Origin: Klebsiella spallanzanii
Lineage (GTDB): Bacteria > Pseudomonadota > Gammaproteobacteria > Enterobacterales > Enterobacteriaceae
Assembly: GCF_902158555.1 (NCBI RefSeq)
Contig: NZ_CABGGS010000047.1
Coordinates: 248,001 to 312,000 of the forward strand
Direction of reading: 5' to 3'
Length of the DNA stretch: 64,000 nucleotides
The translations under genes and the position numbers were made by a program. The notes under the pieces are model-generated. The model was not told the origin of the DNA. It ran no database searches and saw nothing but the letters and a program-made list of their open reading frames with translations. Positions 8,630 to 17,768 of the stretch are shown piece by piece (the stretch's first letter is position 1; the number at the start of each line of letters is the position of its first letter).

Positions 8630-9213
8630 CGCGTGCCCTCCGTCCAGCTTCCGCCGGTCTGAACCCTGCCATGACCGTGGCTGTCAACCTGGACACCGTT
8701 GGACGTTAACGCACCGTTGCTGTGAGTCACATCACCGGCCATCGTGCCGCCGTGGGTCAGTTCGAAAGTGCGCGCTTTAAGTTTTTCTGTGCATACCACC
8801 TCGGGCGCGTCCAGCGTGACGCGGGTTTCTGCCTGGATATGCGCGGTTTTAATGCCGGTCACGGCCAGCGCTCCGGCATCGTCGGCTGCGTCGTAATACA
8901 GGCGAGCGCCATCCGGTGCGGTGATGATGATTTCCAGCAGGCTGCTGCCCGTTGGCGGATTATCTGCGCTGTATGCAGAGCCAATCACAAACGCGTTTTC
9001 AGGGTTGCCGCCCGGGCAACCGATCCAGACCTGCTCCCCTATGGAGGGCGGCAGCCAGATGCTGAACGCCCCGGCGCGGGTGACATTCCAGCGGATCCAG
9101 GTGGTCAGCAGCCTGCCGGAGCGAACGCGCACCGCTTTCTTGTCCGCGCTGATTTGCTCCACCACACCCTGGCGCAGAATGTTTTCCAGCAGGCGCATCA
9201 GCTCGGCATTCAT
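8626..9213 (-). CDS. V: Baseplate spike protein V
   Basis: 195 residues (P2 gpV 211). The N-terminal half is an OB-fold-like spike base (RSGRLLTTWIRW, WLPPSIGEQVWIGCPGG), followed by a beta-helical shaft. Near the C-terminus is SHGHGRVQTG; its HxH pattern is what binds the iron ion in the P2 spike tip. The trimeric spike punctures the outer membrane during sheath contraction. Four-base overlaps join it to S and W. Confidence 0.95.
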   Translation of the reverse strand: MNAELMRLLENILRQGVVEQISADKKAVRVRSGRLLTTWIRWNVTRAGAFSIWLPPSIGEQVWIGCPGGNPENAFVIGSAYSADNPPTGSSLLEIIITAPDGARLYYDAADDAGALAVTGIKTAHIQAETRVTLDAPEVVCTEKLKARTFELTHGGTMAGDVTHSNGALTSNGVQVDSHGHGRVQTGGSWTEGTR

Positions 9214-9845
9214 GACGCGCCGCCCAGACTGCTGATAGCGGCGTTTTCCGTAGCGATCAGGTCTGCCGGAGTCATGCCCAGCAGTTCGCGCACCGGGTAC
9301 TGTGCGTAAGCGCCCGGACCAACTTCGTCTTTGAGGCCGTACTGGTGAATACGAGCAATGCGCGCAGCGATGCCGTCAAATCCAACAGTGACGCCGCCCG
9401 CGTCCGGTCTGACCTTCATAAAACGCAGGGTGCGCAGGCGGGTAAACATCGGCGCTTTTTTTGTCTCCGTCTGCGTCGCTGATTGCGTTTTGATTTCCAG
9501 ATACCGCTCGATATCGGCCCGGTAGAAGGTACGTATATCACGGCGCTTCTCATCAAATCCCGTGATCGTCCGGCCATATTTACCGCGCCCGCCCCGCCAG
9601 TTTTTCAGCGCCCGCACCTCGTTATTCCAGAAGAACTTGATCCCCTGCTGGGTGCGGTAAACTTTGCGGCGGCGCACGGCATAGCCGCTGCCGTCCGGGT
9701 TTTTCTGTGACGCGATACGGCGCTGCTGACTGCGGCGCACTGCCAGGCCAATTTTGCGCGCGGTACGGGTGCGCCCCGCCGGGCTGACGCCGTCGAGAAT
9801 GTCCTGAAAGATTTGATCCAGCTCGCTGAACATGCGATCGCTCAC
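9210..9845 (-). CDS. S: Tail completion / virion morphogenesis protein S
   Basis: 211 residues, longer than P2 gpS (150). The N-terminus (DQIFQDILDGVSPAGRTRTARKI) and C-terminus (GFDGIAARIARIHQYGL) are family-like. Extra length lies in the middle, about residues 60-140, as in the virion morphogenesis variant found in Mu-like and many P2-like phages. Overlaps R and V by four bases each. Confidence 0.9.
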   Translation of the reverse strand: MSDRMFSELDQIFQDILDGVSPAGRTRTARKIGLAVRRSQQRRIASQKNPDGSGYAVRRRKVYRTQQGIKFFWNNEVRALKNWRGGRGKYGRTITGFDEKRRDIRTFYRADIERYLEIKTQSATQTETKKAPMFTRLRTLRFMKVRPDAGGVTVGFDGIAARIARIHQYGLKDEVGPGAYAQYPVRELLGMTPADLIATENAAISSLGGAS

Positions 9846-10309
9846 GCTCTGGCCTCCTGAAGCATGCCTTCAAATACCAGTCCCCAGCCAGAGGCGTGAG
9901 GGACCAGCACGCGCGGGCGCGGCTCCGGCAAATGCTCAGCATACGGCACGCCGTTTTCATCCAGCTGCACCAGTACCCGCTGACGCACCGGCAGCTCAAA
10001 CATCAGATCGGCGGTGTCGTCGTTGTTAATCAGCGTGGTGAATTTAATCTGCTGGTTTTTATCGGGGTTCAGCAGCAGATCGGGCTGATTAAACCAGAGC
10101 CAGGCCATCAGCGGCAGCGTGAAGTCGTCAATACTCCCGGCGTAGTTCATGACGAACAGAACCAGAGAATAGCGGTACATGAATGACGGCGTTTCACCGG
10201 TGGTTTCAATGCCACCCTCTTCAACAAACACCGTCCAGGCCTCCGGGTTCGCCCGGCACCAGGTGTTTGCTTTCTCAATGGCGGCGCGGAGTGTGTTTAT
10301 CTTCAGCAT
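9842..10309 (-). CDS. R: Tail completion protein R
   Basis: 155 residues, the same length as P2 gpR. Acts in finishing the tail tube end so that heads can join. The opening LRAAIEKANTWCRANPEAWTVFVEEGGIE and the MYRYSLVLFVMNYAGSIDDF segment are the family hallmarks. It starts one base after the stop of the o-spanin gene. Confidence 0.95.
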   Translation of the reverse strand: MLKINTLRAAIEKANTWCRANPEAWTVFVEEGGIETTGETPSFMYRYSLVLFVMNYAGSIDDFTLPLMAWLWFNQPDLLLNPDKNQQIKFTTLINNDDTADLMFELPVRQRVLVQLDENGVPYAEHLPEPRPRVLVPHASGWGLVFEGMLQEARA

Positions 10310-10585
10310 TTATGGCTCCTTTCGGGTGTTCTGGCGCAGGCTGTCCCACTGGCGGATCGCCGCTTTGTCAGCATTGCAGGCATCAAGTGCATCCATCAGC
10401 CTGTCGCTGAATATTGCCACCGCGCCCCAGGTCACCGGCTCATCCAGCGCCGGGCGCGGCGTCTCTTCGGTCAGGCTCTCCGGGACGGGTTCACGGTTCA
10501 GCTGAATGACCGTCGCGGGCGGTGCGTTTTTGCAGGCTGCGGCTGATAACGTCAGGCACAGGAGCAGCAGCGCACGTGTCACCAT
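10310..10585 (-). CDS. lysC: Outer-membrane spanin subunit LysC (Rz1-like)
   Basis: Start placed at the ATG at 10585, giving 91 residues beginning MVTRALLLLCL with a lipobox ending LSAAAC, so a lipoprotein anchored in the outer membrane. The mature N-terminus is proline-rich. The 5' part lies inside lysB in another frame, the classic nested Rz/Rz1 arrangement. With LysB it spans the periplasm and fuses the membranes at lysis. A longer reading to 10645 exists but would bury the signal peptide. Confidence 0.85.
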   Translation of the reverse strand: MVTRALLLLCLTLSAAACKNAPPATVIQLNREPVPESLTEETPRPALDEPVTWGAVAIFSDRLMDALDACNADKAAIRQWDSLRQNTRKEP

Positions 10586-10835
10586 TGATCGCGGCCTGCA
10601 TGGCTTCACGTCGGCGCTCCCCTTCTGCATTACGCTGTTGCTCACGGACTTTTACCTCTGCCAGTAACTTATGGGTTTGTATGGCGGTCGCCTTCACTTC
10701 CTTGATAACCTGGTCGTAGCCGGTCGCCGTTTCGGTCAGCAACTTGTTGCGGGTCCTGGCCTCGCTCAGCTGGTCGGTCTGCCACCAGACAGCAGCTAGA
10801 AGGACAAGCATCACAATCACACTGCCCGCCCTCAT
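10491..10835 (-). CDS. lysB: Inner-membrane spanin subunit LysB (Rz-like)
   Basis: Start chosen at the ATG at 10835, which overlaps the endolysin stop (ATGA). 114 residues: one N-terminal membrane segment (SVIVMLVLLAAVWW) followed by a long periplasmic coiled coil rich in E, K, Q and R. This is the P2 LysB / lambda Rz architecture. The partner LysC is encoded within its 3' part. Confidence 0.85.
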   Translation of the reverse strand: MRAGSVIVMLVLLAAVWWQTDQLSEARTRNKLLTETATGYDQVIKEVKATAIQTHKLLAEVKVREQQRNAEGERRREAMQAAINGDTCAAAPVPDVISRSLQKRTARDGHSAEP

Positions 10836-11377
10836 GACGGCGTACTCAGGCCCAGCAGGCACCAGGCTTTAAAATCGTTGCGCCGGTTAACCAGTCCGGG
10901 GGAGCGCTTACCGCCCGCATTGACAAAATCAGTCAGCCTGTTGCACATCTGCGGCCATTGCCTGACCTGAGCATGCTTCCAGATCGTGGTTCTCTGCTTG
11001 CGTCCGTTTTTATCGGTGAACCACATCAGCCCGGTGCAGCCCAGATTCAGGGCGGCATCCGTCATGGCCTCAAAGGTGAGCTGCGGCATGTCGGCGCCGT
11101 GGAAATTGTTATTGATGCAGTTTTCTGCCCGTTGCAGATCGTTGATCCAGCGCCGCGCTATTTCCTGGTTGCTGTATTCGCGGTTTTCCACGCCGCCCGT
11201 GGAGCCGATACCAATGGTCAGAGCACCCGCCGTGCAGTAATAAGGCGTGCTGCGGCAGTCTTCCCAACCGGCAATTTTCTGCTGCCCTTCTTTCGTCGTT
11301 CTGACGCTTCCGGGTGCCAGTGAAATGCCCAGGGCCACAATCACCGCAATCGAACATTTTTTGATGATGTTCTTCAT
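10832..11377 (-). CDS. K: SAR endolysin, glycoside hydrolase family 24
   Basis: 181 residues. A weakly hydrophobic N-terminal segment (IAVIVALGISLAPGS) fits a signal-anchor-release domain, so it is likely exported by the host Sec system and kept inactive until the membrane is depolarised. The catalytic region reads GWEDCRSTPYYCTAGALTIG: Glu, then Cys nine residues later where T4 lysozyme has Asp, then Thr. This Glu-Cys-Thr version is known in some phage lysozymes. Cleaves the peptidoglycan glycan chain. Several further cysteines could take part in disulfide switching. Confidence 0.9.
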   Translation of the reverse strand: MKNIIKKCSIAVIVALGISLAPGSVRTTKEGQQKIAGWEDCRSTPYYCTAGALTIGIGSTGGVENREYSNQEIARRWINDLQRAENCINNNFHGADMPQLTFEAMTDAALNLGCTGLMWFTDKNGRKQRTTIWKHAQVRQWPQMCNRLTDFVNAGGKRSPGLVNRRNDFKAWCLLGLSTPS

Positions 11378-11652
11378 GTCGGGTTATCCCCGTGCAGTTG
11401 CTCCAGCAGTTGCCGTTCGCGGTCCGACAGGTTGCGGGTTTCCGCCTGGCGGAGAATCTGCTCTATCAAATCGTTGCGGCGCTGGCTGGCCTGCTCAATG
11501 CGGCGGCGGTGAATAGCCAGACGGACGGCGGAAACAATCCCCAGAAGAAGTCCAGCCAGCGCCAGCTTTTCGCTGACGGTCATCACGCCCACGCCGGTCA
11601 CCAGGGCGGATGTTGCAAACGCAAAATATTCGTTAATACGATCCAGAGTCAT
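11374..11652 (-). CDS. Y: Holin (Y position)
   Basis: 92 residues from the ATG at 11652, which overlaps the X stop. Two membrane segments (FAFATSALVTGVGVMTV and LALAGLLLGIVSAVRLAI) separated by a short loop, then a charged coiled-coil tail of about 50 residues. Size and place match P2 holin Y; the sequence is a different holin family. It would trigger lysis by opening or depolarising the inner membrane. Confidence 0.85.
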   Translation of the reverse strand: MTLDRINEYFAFATSALVTGVGVMTVSEKLALAGLLLGIVSAVRLAIHRRRIEQASQRRNDLIEQILRQAETRNLSDRERQLLEQLHGDNPT

Positions 11653-11849
11653 TCCCATAACTGGACGGTTACCCGTTCCACCTCGCTGGTTATCACGGGC
11701 ATTTCGATCTCCTGCCCGGCATTCAAAAATATCTGGTTGCTCAGTCCCGGATTGGCTTCGAGCACCTTCTCCGTGACACCTGCGGTTTTGCCGTAATGAC
11801 GCCAGCAGAGCTGATCAACCGTGTCGTTTTGCAACGCCCTGACTTTCAT
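11649..11849 (-). CDS. X: Tail protein X (LysM-like)
   Basis: 66 residues, as in P2 (67). The pattern TVDQLCWRHYGKTAG...VLEANPGL...GQEIEMP is the tail X family with a LysM-like fold, thought to contact peptidoglycan during tail assembly or infection. Overlaps the L stop by one base. Confidence 0.95.
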   Translation of the reverse strand: MKVRALQNDTVDQLCWRHYGKTAGVTEKVLEANPGLSNQIFLNAGQEIEMPVITSEVERVTVQLWE

Positions 11850-12364
11850 CAGAACAGCTCCGCATAGATACGGGCTTCTTCCCGAATGTCAGCGATACTC
11901 CAGCGCCCGTCCCGCCATAGATCGTCGATCTGCCTGTCCAGGGCCTCCGCATCCTTGTCGCCCTTTGGCGTGGTGCCGACGTCCCTGTAACCTTCCAGTA
12001 CGCTGGCGCGCGTGAAGGAGTAGACCGCGCGTCGGAAGCGATAAACTTTTGCGCTTTCGCCGTTAATCTGCTCGACAGGTTCACCGGCGGAAGTCAGCAG
12101 TACAGAAACCAGTGACTCCGCGCCTTCCGCTTCCCTTTGCTTGCGCCAGTCCTTCAATTGATCCGCGACATGCAGCGCGGCCTCCGTTGCCATATGCATT
12201 AATCGGGATGTTGTAATGTCACCGGCGATGCGGGCAGCCAGGCGCAGATCGTGGAGTTTTACTGTCGGCCAGAAAGTGCCGATGGCAATCTGTGCGCCGC
12301 CGTCGTCCACGTCTGTCACATCACTTTCAGCAGGTCTGACGGGGCGCTGTGCGATAAAACTCAT
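11849..12364 (-). CDS. L: Head completion/stabilisation protein L
   Basis: 171 residues (P2 gpL 169). Opening MSFIAQRPVR and the VKLHDLRLAARIAGDITTSRLMHM region are the family pattern. It closes the filled head before tail joining. Separated from M by 112 bases that hold no evident gene. Confidence 0.95.
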   Translation of the reverse strand: MSFIAQRPVRPAESDVTDVDDGGAQIAIGTFWPTVKLHDLRLAARIAGDITTSRLMHMATEAALHVADQLKDWRKQREAEGAESLVSVLLTSAGEPVEQINGESAKVYRFRRAVYSFTRASVLEGYRDVGTTPKGDKDAEALDRQIDDLWRDGRWSIADIREEARIYAELF

Positions 12365-12476
12365 CGTCGTTTCTCCGGTAGGTCAGGCGGTGGGCGTCCG
12401 GTAAAAAGACCGCATTACGGGCAGATCGCCGGGCGCGCCGCCTGTGGCGCGGGGCCAGTTCATTACGCTCAGGCGT

Positions 12477-13334
12477 TTACTTTGTGGCGGTTTTCGTTGT
12501 CTTTTTTGCCGCCGTTTTGCGGGTGGCTTTTTGAGTGCCGGCCGCCGTTTTCGTCTGCTTGCGCGTTCGTGTTGTTTTTTCTGCTGCGGGTGTTTCGGTT
12601 GCCGCTGTATCACTGGATGAAGGCTCATCTTCCGCATCACCACTCGCCGTGCTGGTCTGCGGCGCCTTCTTCAGCGCGCTGACCAGAGAGGCGATCTCCC
12701 GTTTCACGCCTGCGCCCGGGTTCAGGCTCATGGCTTCCCGGAACAGTTTCAGCGCTTCGCCTTTGGTTTCCGCGTCTTCCGTGTCGCGACGGCAAAACGC
12801 CCTCACCTTGCACAGCTTCGCGCGGACCTCATCCGGCATATCACTGTCAGCCACAATTTCGGCCAGCTCGTCCAGCATGGGGATATAGACTGACAAATCG
12901 GCTCCGGCGTCCGTGGTGGCGAGGTTAAGAATGGGATTGCAGATTTCCTCGGTCAGCACCGTGGGTGCTGGGCGGCGATAGTTGTCATCCGGCATGCTCA
13001 GGCCATGCTTAACGACATAGCGCCCGATGCGCAGCGCCAGTGCATAGTCGGAGCAGTCCACCGCCCAAACCATCAGCGTAGTGATAACCGGATCGGCGCG
13101 TCCGCTGTCGCCCTCGATAGTTCCGTCAATCCATCCCTGAAACTCAGGAAGGATGCTGGCCTTTACAGCGGCCTTCGCCTGGCGGGACTGGATCTGGCTC
13201 AGCGAGGATTTATGCATATGCAGGCGAAAGAGGATCTGCTCATGCGCGGTGCGCGTCTCCGCGTCACGCTCATCACTGGAGCCTCGCCTCTCTGCCATGA
13301 CCTTCTGAAAGTGTCTTTGTGCCGGTGTCAGCAT
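12477..13334 (-). CDS. M: Terminase small subunit M, with histone-like tail
   Basis: 285 residues from the ATG at 13334, which has AGGAG ten bases upstream; P2 gpM is 247. The core (LTPAQRHFQKVMAER, VVKHGLSMPDDN, DMPDEVRAKLCKVRAFCRRD) is the family that recognises cos DNA and directs cutting by P. The last ~60 residues are a low-complexity extension rich in Ala, Thr and Lys/Arg, resembling histone H1 tails and likely to bind DNA without specificity. An upstream start at 13370 is possible. Confidence 0.9.
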   Translation of the reverse strand: MLTPAQRHFQKVMAERRGSSDERDAETRTAHEQILFRLHMHKSSLSQIQSRQAKAAVKASILPEFQGWIDGTIEGDSGRADPVITTLMVWAVDCSDYALALRIGRYVVKHGLSMPDDNYRRPAPTVLTEEICNPILNLATTDAGADLSVYIPMLDELAEIVADSDMPDEVRAKLCKVRAFCRRDTEDAETKGEALKLFREAMSLNPGAGVKREIASLVSALKKAPQTSTASGDAEDEPSSSDTAATETPAAEKTTRTRKQTKTAAGTQKATRKTAAKKTTKTATK

Positions 13335-13383
13335 GGGTTCATTCTCCTGGGCGGGCTTGCTGCCCGCCATGTGATGGGGATTA

Positions 13384-14418
13384 TCAGGCGAATGTCACGC
13401 CGTCGATCATGGCAATCATGCCGTACTCTTCAATGACATAGTCATCATTGCTGGACTGGTAAGTCGCCACGCGGTTGTAGTGCGGCTCTTCCCGGATAGA
13501 GCGACGCAGGGAGCCTTTCTGGTAGTACACAGAGAGATTTTTCAAGTTGGTGATGAGCACGACATCTTCAGGAATACCCGGGACAAAGACCGTCGGCAGA
13601 CCGCCGATCTTTTCCTGGCTGACAATGAGCTGCGCGGCCAGCAGTTCGGTATTCGGATTGGTCTGGCTGAGCGCGTTCACTTTTGGCAGGTTCACTTTCA
13701 GCAGCAGATCGGACGAGAGCACAGTCACCAGGCCGGGAGCGCGGCGGAACCAGGGATCCATAAGGCTGTGACGCGCATCAAGCACGGCGGCATCAATATT
13801 GCCGTAGGTGCCTGACGCAATTACCGCGTTATTCTCATCACGGGAGGTCAGCGTGATACCCGGCATAATGCGCTGCGGCGCTTCATTGCGGATTTTTTGC
13901 AGCCAGCCGACGCCGCAATCCTGCAATAACGGGTAGGTCGTGCGGTCGGAGTTTTCAGAGTAATGCGTGCCATTAAAGCCAATCATCTGGCGATCCAGCC
14001 CCAGCTGACGAGCCATCGCATTACTGATTAATGACTGAAATTCAGGGTGACCGGCCCACGCGTCCAGCTCCGCATACGAAAGCGCATAGTCATAGTTGGT
14101 TTTGCGGCAATGGTAGTTCTGCGGTTCTTTGTTATGGTTCGGTGCAGGGTTACGGCGGTTGGTGCCGTCCGAGCTGTTATTGGTGCTCGCCATCGGCCCT
14201 TTACTGCCGATTTTTACTTTCTGCCCTTCCTGCTCTTTAACCCCAAAGTGGTTAACCTGCCTCATGAAGTCATCCGACTCCATGGCGGCCTGTTCCAGTT
14301 TTTGCTGGATTGTCGGATCAACGCTAAAGCGGTTCGCAACGGCAGAAGGTGAAACGCCGTTCAGCTGCGCCTGTCGCACAATGTAATTATCAAATAGTTC
14401 GCGGGTCTGGTTTTCCAT
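13384..14418 (-). CDS. N: Major capsid protein N
   Basis: 344 residues (P2 gpN 357). Starts ENQTRELFDNYIVRQAQLNGV, the P2 capsid signature, and has the HK97-like fold of this family. The N-terminal ~30 residues are usually removed by the O protease during maturation. Flanked by O and M as in P2. Confidence 0.97.
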   Translation of the reverse strand: MENQTRELFDNYIVRQAQLNGVSPSAVANRFSVDPTIQQKLEQAAMESDDFMRQVNHFGVKEQEGQKVKIGSKGPMASTNNSSDGTNRRNPAPNHNKEPQNYHCRKTNYDYALSYAELDAWAGHPEFQSLISNAMARQLGLDRQMIGFNGTHYSENSDRTTYPLLQDCGVGWLQKIRNEAPQRIMPGITLTSRDENNAVIASGTYGNIDAAVLDARHSLMDPWFRRAPGLVTVLSSDLLLKVNLPKVNALSQTNPNTELLAAQLIVSQEKIGGLPTVFVPGIPEDVVLITNLKNLSVYYQKGSLRRSIREEPHYNRVATYQSSNDDYVIEEYGMIAMIDGVTFA

Positions 14419-14427
14419 GGTTACCTC

Positions 14428-15267
14428 TTAAAAGTCTGCAAGCTGCGCGCTGCTGTTGCCAGTTGCCGCCGGTCGTGCGCTGTAATTTTCTGCGGGCTGG
14501 AGCTGAAGCTGACCGCGCAGCTCGTTAAGTTCGCTGGTCAGTTGCTGAATGGTGGCTTTATCCTGTTGGCGGTCCTGTTCCAGGGCACTGAACCGGTCAA
14601 TCTGGTCTGCCTGAGATTGAGCAACAGCTTCAACAACCTGATGTAGCTGACTGAAACGCTGATCGTCGGTTTTCTGGCCTTTACCAAGGATGCCCATCAC
14701 GCGGTTGAACCAGTTGACACCCTCCTCGCTGCGCTGGGCGGCCAGTTCGATCACTTCAGCTTCAAGCGCATCGGAGAACAACGGCGCCTCGATCTGCTGG
14801 TTATTGAACGCCATCACCTTCGCGCGCTGCTGGGCGGCGAATTTAAGGCGCTCAGTCCCCAGACTTGCTGGGGTGTCCGTCATCGCCAGGCCGACCACAT
14901 ACGCCTTACCGTTAAGGGCAAACTGCGGATGCAGCTCAATACTGGAATAGATTTTTTTTCCTTCATCGGTGAGCTGCTTCATTCGTGCCGAAGCGTCGAT
15001 CTCGGCATAGAGCGCCGTACGACCGGCCAGCGGCCCTTCGGTGATATCCTCCGCGCTTAAAGCAACAACATCCCCCATGGCGCCAAAATTGCTGTCAGGA
15101 AGCATGGAGAGATAGTGCTCCACGTTCACGCGGGCGCCGTAAACGGCCGGGTTGTAGCTCGCCGCCGCATCGCGGAGGTGCTGCGGCTGGATCTCGCGCC
15201 CGTCAACGGTGGCGCCGGAAACCGCAACGCGAAACTTTTTGCGGGCGGGTTTAGTCGTGCTGGCCAT
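14428..15267 (-). CDS. O: Capsid scaffold and maturation protease O
   Basis: 279 residues (P2 gpO 284). N-terminal serine protease domain (about 1-150, with NVEHYLSMLP giving a conserved His and VVALSAEDI); the C-terminal half is a helical scaffold with a coiled coil (DRFSALEQDRQQDKATIQQL). It shapes the procapsid and cleaves N, portal and itself. Confidence 0.95.
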   Translation of the reverse strand: MASTTKPARKKFRVAVSGATVDGREIQPQHLRDAAASYNPAVYGARVNVEHYLSMLPDSNFGAMGDVVALSAEDITEGPLAGRTALYAEIDASARMKQLTDEGKKIYSSIELHPQFALNGKAYVVGLAMTDTPASLGTERLKFAAQQRAKVMAFNNQQIEAPLFSDALEAEVIELAAQRSEEGVNWFNRVMGILGKGQKTDDQRFSQLHQVVEAVAQSQADQIDRFSALEQDRQQDKATIQQLTSELNELRGQLQLQPAENYSARPAATGNSSAQLADF

Positions 15268-15423
15268 GTCGTTTTATCCTGTTGATTTATGTCAGTCGCT
15301 GCATCATCGCAGAGCCTGAAAGCCCGGCGCCACGCGGTTTTGTTGTCGGAGAACGGCCAGACCTGAAAGCCCGAGCCGCGGGGATCGCGCGCAGGTAATC
15401 TCCCTGCTCAAAAGGGGGAAGTG

Positions 15424-17151
15424 ATGATTCAGGATGCGTTTATTCGATTAAGGGCAAAACAGCTCTACTGGCAGGGTTACCCGCCCGCCGAAATTTCGCG
15501 ACTCATGGGCATCAACTCAAACACGGTTTATTCGTGGAAAAAGCGCGACGCATGGGATGACACAACGCCCATCAAACGGGTGGCGCAATCCATTGACACC
15601 CGTCTCTGCCAGCTGAGCGCGAAAGACAATAAAACCAGTGGCGATTTCAAAGAGATTGACCTGTTAACCCGGCAGTTGAAAAAGCTAGATACCGGGCAGG
15701 CTTCCACTATCACCGGCGTAAAAAAAACCAGTCGTCGCAAGAAGAAAAATCACTTCTCCGAGGAGCAGATCGAGGCGTTGCGCTTAAAAATTCTCGACTC
15801 TCTCGCATGGCACCAGCGCGGCTGGTATGAACAACGAGATCAGCGTAACCGGATGATCCTCAAATCGCGGCAGATCGGGGCAACCTGGTACTTTGCCCGC
15901 GAGGCATTACTGGGCGCACTGAGAACGGACGTTAAGCACGACTATCAGCGCAACCAAATTTTTCTGTCGGCGTCCCGCAAGCAGGCGCTCCAGTTCCGCA
16001 ACTTCATCCGTAAAGCGGCTGAAGAGGTGGACGTCGAACTTAAAGGCGGTGAGCAAATCACGTTGTCAAACGGCGCGGAGCTGCATTTTCTCGGGACGTC
16101 GGCGGCGACGGCGCAGTCGTACACCGGCCACCTGCGATTTGATGAGTTTTTCTGGACAGGAAACTTTATCAACCTGCGCAAAGTTGCCGGCGCCATGGCA
16201 ACGCTCAAAGGCTTAACACGCACGTACTTCTCCACGCCATCCAGCGAAAGCCATGAAGCCTATCAGTTCTGGACCGGCGATCGATGGAATGCGAAACGGC
16301 CTAAAGCGCAGCGCGTTGACTTTGACGTTTCATGGAAGAAAACCCATAGCGGCGTGCTTTACCCGGATAAAACGTGGCGGCAGATCGTCACTATTCAGGA
16401 CGCTATCAATAACGGCTGGGACTACACCGACATTGATGAAATCCGGGACGAAAACAGCCCTGATGAATTTGAAAACCTGTACATGTGCGAGTTCGTCAAA
16501 GGCGGCGAAAGCGCGTTCAATCTTAGCCAGTTACTGGGGTGCGGCGCTGACGGGTATGACGACTGGCCCGACTGGAAACCGTTCGCCAGTCGCCCTATGG
16601 GGCAACGCGAGGTGTGGCTGGGCTACGACGCCAACGGCGGCAGTGGCAATGGTGATGCCGGTGCTCTGTCCGTGACGGTCCCTCCCCTTGTGGCCGGCGG
16701 CCGGTTTCGCACGGTTGAATTGAAGCAACTGCGAGGGCTTGAGTTTGAACAGCAGGCGGCGGTCATCAAAGAGGCTGCCGAGCGCTACAACGTCACTCAC
16801 ATCGCCATTGACGGTCAAGGCGTCGGGGAGGCGGTCTGGCAGATTGTTAAAAACTGGTTCCCGGCGGCTATTTGCTACCAGATGAGCCTCTCTTCCAAGC
16901 GCGCCCTTGTCCTCAAAATGTTGCAGGTCATACGCGCCGGCCGCTGGGAATATGACCGCAGCGAGCAGGGTCTGGTCAGAGCCTTCAACGCTGTTCGCAA
17001 AGTTGTTACGCCCGGCGGTTTCATCACTTACGAAACGGACCGATCGCGCGGCGTAAGCCATGGTGATATGGCGTGGGCAACCATGCTTTCGATTATTAAT
17101 GAACCGTTGGGCCAGGAAAGTGGCGGCGGTGGTTTCGCAATGGGATGGTAA
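15424..17151 (+). CDS. P: Terminase large subunit P
   Basis: 575 residues (P2 gpP 590), from the ATG at 15424 behind GGGGGAA; an in-frame GTG lies just before. An N-terminal helix-turn-helix (ISRLMGINSNTVYSWKKRDAW) precedes the ATPase with a KSRQIGATW P-loop variant near residue 146, then a DEFFW Walker B. The C-terminal nuclease half begins near GYDANGGSGNGDAGAL. It packages DNA into the procapsid and cuts cos. Transcribed opposite to O, as in P2. Confidence 0.95.
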   Translation: MIQDAFIRLRAKQLYWQGYPPAEISRLMGINSNTVYSWKKRDAWDDTTPIKRVAQSIDTRLCQLSAKDNKTSGDFKEIDLLTRQLKKLDTGQASTITGVKKTSRRKKKNHFSEEQIEALRLKILDSLAWHQRGWYEQRDQRNRMILKSRQIGATWYFAREALLGALRTDVKHDYQRNQIFLSASRKQALQFRNFIRKAAEEVDVELKGGEQITLSNGAELHFLGTSAATAQSYTGHLRFDEFFWTGNFINLRKVAGAMATLKGLTRTYFSTPSSESHEAYQFWTGDRWNAKRPKAQRVDFDVSWKKTHSGVLYPDKTWRQIVTIQDAINNGWDYTDIDEIRDENSPDEFENLYMCEFVKGGESAFNLSQLLGCGADGYDDWPDWKPFASRPMGQREVWLGYDANGGSGNGDAGALSVTVPPLVAGGRFRTVELKQLRGLEFEQQAAVIKEAAERYNVTHIAIDGQGVGEAVWQIVKNWFPAAICYQMSLSSKRALVLKMLQVIRAGRWEYDRSEQGLVRAFNAVRKVVTPGGFITYETDRSRGVSHGDMAWATMLSIINEPLGQESGGGGFAMGW

Positions 17152-17768
17152 CTTTGAAAAAGAAATACGGTAAAAAGCCGATAGCCACCACCGCCGGCCC
17201 TGACATTGTGGAGTCACTGAAGGCCGATCCCGCGTTGACAGCGTTCAGCTTTGACGGCCCTTATCCCGTGCGGGATATGGCCGATTTGCTGGACAATCTC
17301 TATTGCATGGACAACGGGCGATACTATGAGACGCCAGTAGACTTTTACGGACTGGCTAAAGCTCCGCGTCAGAGCGCCTGGCATGAGTCGGCGTTGTATT
17401 TCAAACGTAATGTGCTCACCGGCTGTTTTATCCCGCACAAACTGCTCAATCGCCAGACCTTTTCCGCGTTTGCGCTGGACTGGTTCACGTTTGGCAATGC
17501 CTATCTCGAATTGCCGCGTAATCGCCTGGGCGGCCCGCTTCCCTTCAAACACTCTCTTGCGAAGTACACCCGGCGTGGGAGCACAGATCTCGATCAATAC
17601 TGGTTCATCCGGCGCTGGAAAGAGGAACATGCGTATTCTGCCGCCTTCCCTACCCAGACCCGTTTGCGGGGGCTTGCCCCCCGTCACCTGCGCGCAACGA
17701 TCATGTCGTTTTTCGTGCATGAACAAAAGTCGTTAAAGCCTTCAATTATGAGTGACACTGTAAGATGA
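17145..17768 (+). pseudogene. Q: Portal protein Q, 3' half missing
   Basis: Residues 1 to about 165 align by eye with P2 portal Q (PVDFYGLAKAPRQSAWHES, KRNVLTGCFIPH, FTFGNAYLE, LAKYTRRGSTD). Homology ends near base 17640; the remaining ~40 codons read into unrelated DNA and stop at 17768. P2 Q has 344 residues, so about 180 C-terminal residues, including the part that contacts the terminase and the clip/stem, are gone. The overlap with P is intact. The break lies where the accessory locus begins, suggesting a deletion or recombination when the cargo was acquired. Without a portal no head can be filled. Confidence 0.85.
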
